Origin: Amyelois transitella
Lineage: Eukaryota > Arthropoda > Insecta > Lepidoptera > Pyralidae
Direction of reading: 5' to 3'
DNA: 64,000 nucleotides
Assembly (NCBI RefSeq): GCF_032362555.1
Contig: NC_083514.1
Span: 186,001 to 250,000 of the forward strand
The notes beneath the pieces are model-generated. The model was not told the origin of the DNA, did not search any database, and saw only the letters and a list, made by a program, of their open reading frames with translations. Within the stretch, counting starts at the first letter, position 1; each line of letters begins with the position of its first letter. Made by a program: the position numbers and the translations under genes. Positions 15,986 through 27,023 of this stretch are shown one piece after another.

Positions 15986-16224
15986 TCAGTCGCACCCGCG
16001 CCGCCGAATCGCAAGCACCGCTACCATGTACCGCCGTCGTTACCGCACCACTCTAGGCTTAGGGTTGGGGTCCTCATTCTCATCCTCGTTTTCCTCATCA
16101 TTTTCTACCACTTTATCGTTCAGAACGACAACGGCATCTACACCGACGGATACGATTCGTTCTGACGCGAAGGCGACAGCAGCTAAACTGAAATCAAAGT
16201 ACGAAAACGCCGGGACTGCCCAAG
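15986..16224 (+). CDS. Candidate first exon of an unrecognised gene, with a reading-frame conflict
   Basis: An arthropod-type initiator TCAGT lies at 15986-15990 and an ATG with good context (GCTACCATGT) at 16026, in a patch clearly richer in G+C than its surroundings. From the ATG the frame gives a basic start MYRRRYRTTLGLG, then a low-complexity Ser/Thr stretch, then DAKATAAKLKSKYENAGTAQ up to a possible donor CAAG|GTTCGT (16224/16225). The frame one base back reads VGVLILILVFLIIFYHFIV and then NDNGIYTDGYDSF before TGA (16163-16165), with nearly every codon ending in C or T, as in real coding DNA. A basic start followed by one membrane span would suit a single-pass membrane protein, but it needs a frame change near 16060. 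Missing base, pseudogene or chance cannot be separated by eye. Function unknown. Confidence 0.35.
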
Positions 16225-16268
16225 GTTCGTTGATTGGACCCTCGTTGTTTGTGCATGTGTTTTTATAA

Positions 16269-19200
16269 CAGTGACTAAATCCTTCGATTGCACTGCGGAT
16301 GAATCGGTCCAATTCAGCAATCATAATATCCGGTTTGTTGCGTTTGAATTCGGAGTTTTGCATTTACCAACAAATCCTATAAGTTCAATTCTATTTTCTT
16401 GGAAATTGGCAAGGATCAGCTAAGTCCTGAAAAATGTACCGATTTTAATGATTCTTTTACATATTTTAAATTTTTGCAGTAACGTGACATCGCATTATTA
16501 AGCCTTTTAATTTTTTTTACATTTAAATTAAGCAGGGGCGAATAGCTACTGTACTGTACGAAATGATTACTCAGTTAATCTGACTATGACATTAATGCTC
16601 AGTATATTCCATGATTTAAGACGTAATTACATGAGGCAGATCTGAGGCGCATTCAGACCACATGATTAATAGCCCGGCCTAAAACAGAGACATCTGCACT
16701 TTTAACGATTACAGTTATCAATTTCAAAGAACTTTCTTTGGAATTGACTTGCTTAAATTTTAATGTTGCTCCTTTTTGATTCGTCATTAGTGAAGTAATG
16801 TCTGGTCTTAAAGACTAGAAGTATGATTTGGTTATAGGGCAACAAACATACAAAGAATAAAATCCACAATCCACTTCAACAACACTACAATCCAATTCAA
16901 AACTTCTTTATTTTTTCCAAAAAAGTATACTTTATGGAAAGCTGCAAACACTAACATTCTTTTTGGGAAAATCGATCTTATATCTAGCAGTGGAGATATA
17001 AGATCGACTTTCGAAGAAAAAAATGGTTAAGACAAGCTTTTTAAATATAAAAATCGGTAATCAGACACTAGAAAATAAATAAGAGCCTTCAGCATGAAGT
17101 CTATCGATAAGATATGTTTCGTATCACGCTAGTAAATCTTCATGAAATCTGGACAAACCCCTCGTAAACCCGACGCAGCGTCGTATTAATATTAAATCTA
17201 ATATCTTGATGTTTATGGTTCCCTGGAAATCTCGGCTCTGCCGGACATTGCGTTGATTATTTATATCGCAAATGTGTTTGTTTGACACAATTTGCGGATG
17301 ATAGGTTATTTTCCGAAGATTTTCCGCGTCACTTCGGTGTAACTTGGCCTTTCAAGACGAATCCATAGGGCACTTCCCGCTGACCTAAAATCTTGAAAGG
17401 AAGAAGCAATGGCAACAACTATTGTTTAGTTGTATTATTAGATTCAAATGTAAATATGCAGTTGTTTATTGCTTCAAATCAGCTTCCTTTTTCTTCAGCT
17501 CCAAGTTTATTTAGTTTTTTTCTTGACATTGATAAATCGACGCTAAGCAAAACGATCTGTGCATGACAATTTATTTGGACCTTTTGTGGTTTTGTACCCA
17601 AATAACTTAGGAAGTACTAGAATAACTCAAGTTTTATTTAAATACCAGCGTCCTTATTCTAATGTCATGCATATGAATCATTACATTACCGATCAAGCGA
17701 ATCCCACATTCAAGATGAAATTAGCCAGAATTCGAACCTACTCCCACATGGTAACGTAACTAATTGGGCAGAGAACTGGCGGCTCTGCAGTTATTACGCT
17801 AACTAATGTGCTTCTTACACCGGCGTTCTAATGTGTTTAACTCGATTCATATGCTCACGTCTGTCCCGAATATAGGCAAACAGTCTTTTGTTGTAGTTGA
17901 TTTTCAAGCGCCTTGGGACTTCAGCTTTGGAATTTCTAGATTGGGGAATAACCAAAATGGCAGGAACAGGACAGTTTCGTTTTAATCACAAAGCTGCAGA
18001 TAAGACACGTCGCTAAAAATTTTACCGTCTTTCTGAATAAAAACCTGTACAGTAGATGCCTCTTCTCCAGAATCATCAACCCCAAACTGTAAACAGTAAT
18101 CATTCAAACGGTTGCGATGTGAATAAACTACTAGATCAACGTTCACAGCACTTATTGTGCCAAAAGTTAAAAATATTCTTAATATCGAAGAATGCTCGAA
18201 TCAATCTATCTCTAGATGATGTCAAAATAAATCACGCTCGATTTGTAGTGTTTACCGCTCTGCTAGCCTTTCTTTTATCAAACAGTTTATCAAGCTTTCA
18301 ATTTTGAAAATACAGTTTTTCTGCCCGATGCCAATCTCTATGTAAATATTATCATACTTGTAATATACATACGGTTACGAACTTGTACAAAATCAAGTCA
18401 AAATAAAAATGGTCCTTCATATTGTAGGGTTTGATCAGCTAAACTATAAAAATATTCAGACACAATGTAGAGATAAAATTAAAGTATTTGATTTAACATA
18501 TTAGATTGTTTATCAATAATTCCACATTGGTACCTAACCAATTTGCCGATGGGCGAGTTTTGGCAATTCTTGTCATAGCTAAAGGTTTTTGTGAAGTAGG
18601 TATTTAACTATTAACTTTTTGCAGATTAAAAATAAAACAGGTCAATTTGTCTTTTTTAAGGCTTTTGAATTCTTACGTAATGGTTCAACCATTTTACTTA
18701 TGTTACTATAGCGCAACTAGAGCTTTACAGCCAACTGAATCTGAATTTGAATCTGAAAATGCAATCTATGTATATCATCGCAATTTAATCAATTGAAGTC
18801 CATTCAGTTTTGTATTTTGGCTTAGCAGTTTTTTCGTAAAATTTCTTATGCTTCTCTCCGCATAAGGTGTTTATCGCGGATTGATTCGGCGACATAACTG
18901 TTAGCTTATTTGCATACCCCAAATCTGCAGGTAACTTACAGAGAAAGCGTCATCATTTTGATTAAAGAACTTCGCTGGCATTAGCTTCAATCTCCAGACA
19001 TGTTTCCATTTCGTTATTACCTACTGTATGATTAATCAAGCTAGAGTTTAATAAGTGTGTCTCGTATTCGTATCCATATCGTCTACAATGCCAATAGAAC
19101 CCTCCTTTTTTTTTCCTCTCTACAATTCTTTCAATTTTGTTCAATTACGGCGAAATGACATCATATTTAAATCCCAATCCATTCATGTCTACATGAAATT

Positions 19201-19501
19201 TATTAATCTGCCAATATTGATAGAGATATGAACCATCAATCCTCGTTTATATATAGCGCGTCGGTTGCCACCTGGTGGCTCCCGCGGCCCACTGACTTGG
19301 CCTACATCGGCTTTAAATAGTGCGCGTGCGCCGCTCCCCCCTACGATAATTGGCAAACTGGATTTGCAGGAAGTAACGTCGATTGTTTGGTCTATTAAAC
19401 GATAATAAGTTTGGTAATTTGGCAATTAACATCATGAAAGAATATACTATAACATTAACATGAACACGATTGCCTATCTCTTAGGTTAGCATTTGCTTTA
19501 T
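16269..19501. other. Intronic/intergenic AT-rich stretch
   Basis: No exon or recognised repeat apart from a perfect hairpin at 16972-17007. The short plus-strand ORFs at 17559 and 18056 look like chance. A weak CAG|GTAACT juxtaposition at 18930/18931 lacks a pyrimidine tract. Confidence 0.45.
16972..17007. repeat. Perfect 14-bp inverted repeat
   Basis: TCGATCTTATATCT (16972-16985) and its exact inverse (16994-17007) around an 8-base loop. Confidence 0.9.
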
Positions 19502-19570
19502 TACAAAATCACGCCTCTATTCTGGTCGGGTAGGCAGAGACTAAATCTTACATTTACCACGATTCCGTCA
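19502..19570 (-). repeat. Family B fragment, diverged
   Basis: AAAATCACGCCTCTATTCTG then GTAGGCAGAGACTAAATCTT; matches the terminal part of family B with several changes. Confidence 0.6.
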
Positions 19571-21588
19571 TCTTTCATCAGATTCAAAAAGTGCTACTGT
19601 AGGCACCCTTAATAAATAAACTAAATGTTTATATGGAGATGTTTTGAAATACAAAAGTATTATGATAAAAAAATATTTCAACAAATTTTAAAAATCTTTA
19701 TGTGAAATCGACACTTTTTACACAGCTCTACTCGTAATAGTTTTAAAACATATGCAATTTTTATTTGGCCATCGTGTCGTTATTTTTAAAAGCATCGCAT
19801 CAACCCTACACCTGCCTAACTAACCAAACGCAGAGTGGAATTTGTTCCACGGAAAAAACTCGGAACAATATTTTTTTGCAATACTCAGTTTTATGTTTCC
19901 GTAGTTTCTGTTTTTAAAGCAATTTTGGAATTTGTTACACGGTGACTATTGTCAGGTCACCTGCCAGTTTTATCACTGTGATACCACCATAACTGGATGT
20001 AACCAATCATATCTAACAATAGATTGGATTGTTTGCTAAAAGAAAAATGTTTTCCAGTGGCCGAATTCACATTGTGTATTGGAAACTTTAATTTTTAAAG
20101 GAATAACATAAAAACATTTATATAGATTTGATTTTTTATCTTTAAACTACAGAGTTAAATTTAAAAGATGTTTGATTTCTCCCCACACATGAATTTAAGG
20201 TTGGACAACTTCAATCAGAAAGTCTCTGAACAACCGGACAGCAATACAACTTGTTTGTTTAAAAGATTGTTATCGATTTACAAGTTCGTAACTACTGGCT
20301 AAATTTTAGATTCATAGGTCGAGCAGTTTCGTGTGGATCGGGCGACCTTTCGTATAAATTTAAATTTTATAACTGCAACTCCGACCCTGTTTTGAATCCA
20401 TTTGCGCAGTCAATACGGCGGCGAGTTTATTAACTCGGGGCGTGCTTCGGGTTCGATTCCCGCGGCTTGGAGCCGGGCCAGCTCCACATGGGTTTATAGC
20501 CGGTCTCTGAACCGGCGATTGTACATAGCTGCATTTAGATCTGTCACGTCATCTACATGCTTCCGATCTATAACATTGTATATGCATGCGTATGTACGCA
20601 TGTATGAAAAGTGGCTAAGGCTAATAAATGATCAAATATTCAGAACCCTGTTCAGCTTCTCTGAAGTCGAAAGCTTGTAAGTTTCAAGAGATACAAAGTT
20701 GCAAGGTATTAGATAGTTGCTAAGGGAGTAGCGAAAGTAAATTTTTTATGTTTTTAAATTTTGACTTACGCTTATTGGGTAAGCAAGTCTTCCAAAGTGC
20801 AAAAGTCTAGCATGACGTAAGATTCACAGTTTGAAGATTGACTTTTATAGTTTTAAGACAAATAAAAAATTTGACTATTACTCTCCAATAAGCAAGACAA
20901 ATTCTGAAAAATCTCGTTTCTTTTTGTCATCATGGTTTCATGTAGTGTAAGTCAACAAAATAAGCCTGAGAACAACAGAATCCCTGCAGTGCGACCTTAA
21001 AATCGGCGAATCCCGAAAATAACCCGAGTGCAAGCGAAAAATAAAAATGCTTCGAAGGCCGACTCGTCGAGTTGTCGTGTATTTATAGCAGTACAGCTTA
21101 CACTAAGTTCCCGAGGCTAACAACCACCAACACACGATCGAGCATCATTGTATTTTTAATCCCCCAACGCAAAAATATGTCAACAGTTTTAAGTATCTTT
21201 AGCATCTATTGAAATCTGGATAATACTCATAAATATTAAAATGTTTGTAGCATCATCGCAGCTAACAATTGATTGAACCTAATCGCAGAAACTTAGCAAT
21301 TTTTCGATACAAACTTCATTTATTTACGTTTTATGTATTGGGATCACTGGATACGCCAGGCTCGGCAAAGAATCAGGTTAAATATTGAAGCTAGGATAAT
21401 TGTCTAGACTCCAAAGTTACGTTATCCTGAATTCTTAACAGTCGTCGCTGTAAAAAATCGCATTGTTACATGAACAAAGATGCAGATACAAAACAGTTCT
21501 CAGTCGAAAGAAAAGAAATAACCTTGGCAGTGACAGTATCTAGTGATCTCGTAAACGTCGCATTAATTTAGTTTTTTGCGAGGAACCG
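19571..21588. other. Intronic AT-rich stretch with a tRNA-like SINE relic
   Basis: The only structured part is 20420-20530, where a perfect Pol III B box (GGTTCGATTCC) is followed by GGAGCCGGGCCAGCTCCACA and a CCGGT/ACCGG hairpin. It looks like a relic of another SINE. No coding exon recognised. Confidence 0.45.
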
Positions 21589-21995
21589 GCTATATATAAT
21601 GATGGCCGTCTGAGTGGCGTCACTAAATGTCGTGTCGGAAGTGAGAAAATGTACAATCTTTCTCTTGTCTTATTCTGGGTTGCTCGCTTCAGCTGTTGGC
21701 TTCGAAGGTCGATGTCCGGTTAAGACAAAATGCAAGTGGTACTGTGGAAACATTTGGCAAATAATTTTCGTCATGATACGGCTTTTAACCTGTGCCGAAT
21801 TACAGCAGAATCCACTCGGTGGTTCCACTTGTATGTTATAAATGCCCGTCACCTTTTCCTTTGACTTGTTCTAATAGGATTATAGTCTTATCAATTGTTA
21901 TAATTTTTTTTCTCTACTAATAAACTTTCCCATTTTGTTTCAGGTACGTAAAATCATGCTCATGTAGAGCTACCAGCCCAAACAGTTCAATATGA
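21589..21995 (+). pseudogene. Broken small secreted cysteine-rich protein gene (possibly antistasin-like)
   Basis: A TATA box (TATATATA, 21591-21598) precedes an open frame that begins GTG AGA AAA TGT (21641) where an ATG would be expected. It reads as a signal-like peptide (TIFLLSYSGLLASAVGFEG), then CPVKTKCKWYC with three cysteines (21713-21745). The continuation that looks right, ANNFRHDTAFNLC, lies in another frame from 21757. A GTATGT donor at 21831 and the CAG at 21943 could make a 113-base intron, after which the frame reads through another CXC and ends at TGA 21993. The cysteine spacing and the N.FR.D stretch recall antistasin-type inhibitor domains, a resemblance from memory only. 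Lost start and frame break point to a decayed gene. The proposed acceptor is also ratchet site 1, so the two readings compete. Confidence 0.35.
21910..21949 (+). promoter_or_regulatory. Ratchet (recursive) splice site 1 in the ZNRF-like intron
   Basis: Branch-site word TACTAAT (21915-21921), pyrimidine tract CTTTCCCATTTTGTTT, CAG (21941-21943) and then GTACGT (21944-21949) with no exon between. This is the zero-length-exon layout known from long Drosophila introns. It lies 9.7 kb after the ZNRF donor. Confidence 0.6.
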
Positions 21996-23319
21996 GAATA
22001 AATAGAATAGATGTAAGTGAAGTAGTGAGTCTCCAAAAATGTCTTTGTCATACACAGTGCGAAAGTGCTATAAACGTCAAATACTCGAGAATTCTTTTAT
22101 GAAATGCTCATGAATTGGAAATACGTCTAGCGTTTATTCGTGGAAGGAACTGCTTGCATGATATATACCTCTATGTAGCAAGCCATTATACTTCTTCGGT
22201 AGACGTACATGATTCTATTAGATTTTTTTTATTAACAGACATAAGCTGTACATCTCTCTCAACTGCTTCCTTTACATTGATGTTAGATTGATTTTCATCC
22301 CTATGTCGCTGCTGCGTCTTCCTCGGTGTCAATCTTACCAAAATCAAGGAGTGGAAAAATCAGGTAATTGCGACACACAAAGTGTTCCTGTCTTGCCACC
22401 GTGACTCTGTAACCAGGTTTGGATAATGGCTGTTGCACTAGATGAAAGTGTTTAGTGGCATCTACGGGAAAGAGTTGCATAAATCTAGATTCTAAAGTTC
22501 TACAAACCAAACGAAATATGAAATCGCCTGTAAATCTATCAGGAAATATCAATTTTGAACCCCGGACAAAATGAGAAATAACACCCTGATATGTATATTA
22601 CCCAAATCGATAAAAAGATTTGATATGATTCATATTGTATGATTTTACATCTTAATATGGATTTAGATTGTTGAAGATCACATTCAATAATTATTCAACC
22701 TTTCAGTTGAGAATTCTAGAAAGTGAATCAAAATTTAAGAATTAGTCAGCTTTTATAACATGGATATAGTTTGTTCACCTCTCTGTTATTTCTTTGTAAG
22801 AAAATTTGGCATCTTATAACAAAATCAACGTCACGAAATAATTCATGAAACTGTCATATGAAAAGAAAATTGCCCTACTCATCAAGATTTATGTAAAACG
22901 CTCTTGAAAATGAAAATCGCACTGATGTCTAGCCGTACCATATTTTGACAACTGAGGGTAATATTTTTGCAGCAATATTTTAGTCACATGAATCTTAAGC
23001 ATATTTTTAAAAGTACGTTTTTATTATTGATATAATCTTTTTACTACAGGTAAATTGTTATAACGTTTACACTTACGAGAACGTTTCTCGTTTACCATTG
23101 CTAATTTACGGGTGTTTCCACTCTAAGCTGTCATATCATGCTTTAAACCCTGGTTCCTCTTTTTGATTTCTCTTTCATTACTTTTTCCGGTCTTCGATAT
23201 CTATGTATTAAGTCGCAACAGGTTTTTTATTTCTGCCCCTTTCTACTTTGTTATCTTCGAAAAATAAGTTTAAAGAAGTCACCGCTGTACTAGTAGTATC
23301 TTTCGTTACCCACGAATGC
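21996..23319. other. Intronic AT-rich stretch
   Basis: No coding exon or repeat recognised. A weaker 3'ss/5'ss juxtaposition, CTTTTTACTACAG|GTAAAT, occurs at 23049/23050. Confidence 0.4.
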
Positions 23320-23535
23320 GAAGAATGAGGGTAAACATCGTGGGGACTGCACATTCAGGCAACTGGATGCGTAATCCAATACAGGTTAAGTAAAAACCCA
23401 ATCCAGGATACCCAATGTAAAAACCTAACTCACCCAATCCAGGATCCATGGTCAAAGGCATACCCAGGCTCCTCTCCAGATCGGTAAGGATGCAACTGGG
23501 ACTAAAGCCATTAGGAAGAAGAAGAAGAGGAACAA
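23320..23535 (+). repeat. Family C retroelement 3' region
   Basis: GACTGCACATTCAGGCAACT, CCCAATCCAGGATCCATGGT, CAAAGGCATACCCAGGCTCC and GATGCAACTGGGACTAAAGC, ending in (GAA)n. Copies recur at 35398, 42825, 49575 and in pieces elsewhere, always with this order. Confidence 0.75.
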
Positions 23536-23732
23536 AAATGATGGATAGAGGTGTGGTACCTACCTATTATATATTATTCCGATTGTTATGAGTGCCTGTC
23601 TTTTATGGTATAAGTATTAAAAATGTTATTATATCACAAGTTTATTGTGAAGTTTGAATGTAGTCAGATCTAATTCGATATTTGATTCGATTCGATCTTC
23701 ATTATTTTCATAGATATGTAACACACAATCGC

Positions 23733-23783
23733 AGATATATATTATGTAGCTATAATCAAAGTATAGCTACATAATATATATCT
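23733..23783. repeat. Perfect 22-bp inverted repeat (hairpin)
   Basis: Arms 23733-23754 and 23762-23783 are exact inverses around the loop ATCAAAG. AT-rich, intronic, no flanking duplication seen. Confidence 0.95.
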
Positions 23784-23789
23784 ATAATA

Positions 23790-26447
23790 ACATGTTCAAG
23801 AATATATAACGTCTTAAATGTAATGTAAACAGTCAAAATCGCGTGACATTGCTAAAGTTTCTCCGTAATATATGTTATCTTTATGTCTTTATCTTATTTG
23901 GCGTGTAAGACGTAACGAATCGCTCCAGTATCGAATAAAATCCGAGTATTTGAGTGTAAAATGGTAATTAGTGCGATACTGTCGTGATGAATCGAGCTAA
24001 ATGAGACATTATTATGCTGATAGCGATGGATCCTATCACGATATTGGAGCAATTAAGGAAATAATGTATGAATATAATTGCTTTGATTTAATTTTGAATA
24101 CTAAAATTCGAAATTCTGTGAAAATGCCATTAATGTAATGAATTGAAATTAAATCATTCGACATAAACTACTACCTAAATATTAAAAACAAATCTTTCAT
24201 CTTTATTATAAAATTCAAATTACATGGTAAAAGATTTTATGAAGTAAACGCTGTAATTTAAAAAAGATGATCAGTAGCAGTACAAACAAGCGATAAATAT
24301 TATTAGAGACGAGTGCCTATAATGCCGGCTGGGCCGCAGAGGAGGCGGTTTGCGTCAAAACATCAATTGCAATTTGGCAACACCCCAAAGTGTAGCGCAG
24401 CGACAGTTATTGTATCGCTAGTATCCCATAAAAATAAATGAATCAATGTTCAAATCAATTTTGTTGCCGAGTGATTGATTGACTGCCCATTTACTGAGAG
24501 ACAGCATGTGAGGCTATTCACGAAATTTAGTAAGACATTCTCATAGGGATCTCCACTGGAACCCAAGAGGTGGACAAGATAAAGAGTCTTCAAGTTTACG
24601 AATTGAGGCTTGAGATAAAATTTGACATTACCTGTAATATCAACGCTAGATCCTATACTACTAGTCCGAACACCACTTTGGTTATCTGAATGACAACTAA
24701 GTCAGAAGCTCGATAAGTTTTGACTTGTTCACTTTCCTTATGTCACAAAAAGGCTTCAAAAGGGCTGACTCTAAAAATAGGAGCTACAGTCGATAATATC
24801 ACGAGCAGGCCACCTCACTTGCCTGTGCGTGCAAGGCAAACAATCGATCCAGTGATTATGCAAATTTCGACCTTATTGCACTCCAGTTTGCAGCAGGGCC
24901 ATTCTGAAGCTAAAAGTTCATTAGGTAAACAGTCTTCCGTGCCTTCGTATGGGCAACAGCACCCGTAGGAAAGAAGTTTTAGCTTTGTGGACGACTTTAC
25001 AGTTGTAGGTCCAATTTCAGTCAAATCGTTCAGTCGTTTGAGAGATGCGTCAAATGGTCGTTCTATTGAATAAGAATCGGTATCAGTTAATTTTTTGAAA
25101 GTTTTTTTCAACTAACTGTTTAAAGATATACCTACGTCGATCGAGTTGTTCATAACTATTCAAAACAAAAATTCTTGCATGTTAGAACGCATCTGCCTCC
25201 CCTTTCTGGTTTGTATGCATGGTGTAGTCACTCGAGTTTCTAAAGTCAAATGTCACCCAAAAACTACAGATTTTTGCCATACAGAATTTTAATCTTGGCC
25301 TCTGACACCAGCTATCGCCATTTCTAGCGGTTTTCTTTCAACTTATACTGACCATTAATGCTGTAATATTTAATAACAATTTACTGTTCTACGGAATCTT
25401 GATAACCCGCGGCTATTAGTATTTCTTATGAAAAAACCGAGCTATTTTCAATGTTGCGTGTAATGGTCTCGTGCCTGCAAATCGAGCAGAAAACGGAAGT
25501 GGCCCGCCGTTGCTAACTCTCCCTGGGTTTGTCGGTCGGGGTTTCTATGCTAATCGGCCAAGTAATCCAAACAGTAATCAAATTATCCTGATAAGTCCCT
25601 ATTATTATTTTTCGAAGCATGTTGCTGATGAACAACTGTAGTTGATTGACGAAGCGTGTTGATGAACTTCTTTTCTTGTTTCTTTGTGTATTACTTTGTG
25701 TTTGTTTCAACTCGTTTGGTGTTCAATCCAGTAGAGATACGGATGTTTGGTTTGTCGTTCATTTTTAAATTTAATGTTTAAATAAAAATAATAAAAAATT
25801 CGCAAGTTTTATTCTGTGCCAGAATAAAAAAAAAAGCATCTACCATCTTGACAAAAATATTCACACCAACGTAAGGAAAAACTCCTTTGAATTCTTTACG
25901 GACCTTTGACCTTGGCCTTAGAACCTTTGGCACAATTCTCTCTATTTCGGTGTTGGTAACCGTTACGTGTGCACACACAATAGTAATCGCTTATCGTGTG
26001 GCCACTCCGCCCTATTGAGGGCCAGAAGGTCGCGGCCAATCAATGGAAGTCAAGGTCACAACAGCCGGGAGAGTGGGGGAATGTGAAAGGTTATTAAATA
26101 TTGTCGGCTTTGGATCAAGAAGGACCAATGGTCGCGTCGGAACGATTCGGGAAATTAGATTTTTTACTGGACGACATAAACCGAGATTGGAGTGTTGCTT
26201 TTGTTCCGCAAAATTGAGCCGCGCCGGTCGGAAGTTTTGATTTGATTCTTGTTTATTTGCTTAACAATTTCTTGAGTTTATGATCTGACTAGCTTTTGCC
26301 TGCGTTTTCTGCGGTGCGCGGAGCACAGCCAGTATAGTAGTTTCCTATGGATATAGACATTTTCAGTACTTCTAGATTTTGTGTGTGTGAAAATTCATGA
26401 CGATAAGTGATGTAGATATAGCATGAAGGAAACAAACACACTTTTTC
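23790..26447. other. Intronic AT-rich stretch
   Basis: No recognised exon. Moderately GC-richer around 25990-26240. Short ORFs on both strands (for example 24720-24968 plus and 24815-25111 minus) show no domain or codon pattern I would trust. Confidence 0.4.
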
Positions 26448-26562
26448 ATACATACGTAAAGTCACGTCTATATCCCTAGCGAGGTAGACAGAGCCAACAG
26501 TCTCGAACAGACTAAAAGTCACGTTCAGCTGTATGGCTTCATGATGCAATTGAGATTCAAAT
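26448..26562 (-). repeat. Family A 3' fragment
   Basis: From the ACAT tail through GTAGACAGAGCCAACAGTCT to GATTCAAAT; the 5' half is absent. Confidence 0.8.
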
Positions 26563-26840
26563 TTTTATTTACTTTATTTTTATAAATATTAGTGTGGAAC
26601 TGTATGATATCCGAAAATTTCTTTGGAAATAATATGTTAGGTTAGCTTAAATCTAAATCAGTTGCGGTTGAAATACCTCGGCCTTGCGGTTCTGCGTTCG
26701 TTAGCAGCGATCTATTTTCGATGCGCATTGTTACGTATGCGGGGACTAGGATTCCATAATTTTATAGAATTCTGCAATTTCTTAGGACACAAATTTTATG
26801 CATTACCTTAAAAAAGAAGATATTTATCAACTGAATTAAT

Positions 26841-27023
26841 ACATACATAAAATCACGCCTCTTTCCCGGAGGGGTGGCAGAGACTACCTCTTTCCACTTC
26901 CAATTAATAAACCTGTAAAAAAATTCATCCACATTCATAACTCTCTTTATGCAAGCTCGGCGGTTTTGGGTACTCTTGACCTGAGCCTTTACCAGGACGT
27001 CCTTAATTTGATCAAGATACTAA
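26841..27023 (-). repeat. Family B (LINE 3' end)
   Basis: Long copy: ACAT tail, AAAATCACGCCTCTTTCCCG, a diverged middle, then CTCTTGACCTGAGCCTTTAC and CAGGACGTCCTTAATTTGAT. The reverse strand corresponds to the C-terminal coding end described at 44868. Confidence 0.8.

Noticed and set aside
20402..20680. Plus-strand ORF of 92 codons with a GC-rich start
   Set aside because: It overlaps a Pol III B-box region and a small hairpin typical of a SINE relic; no domain or codon bias supports a protein.
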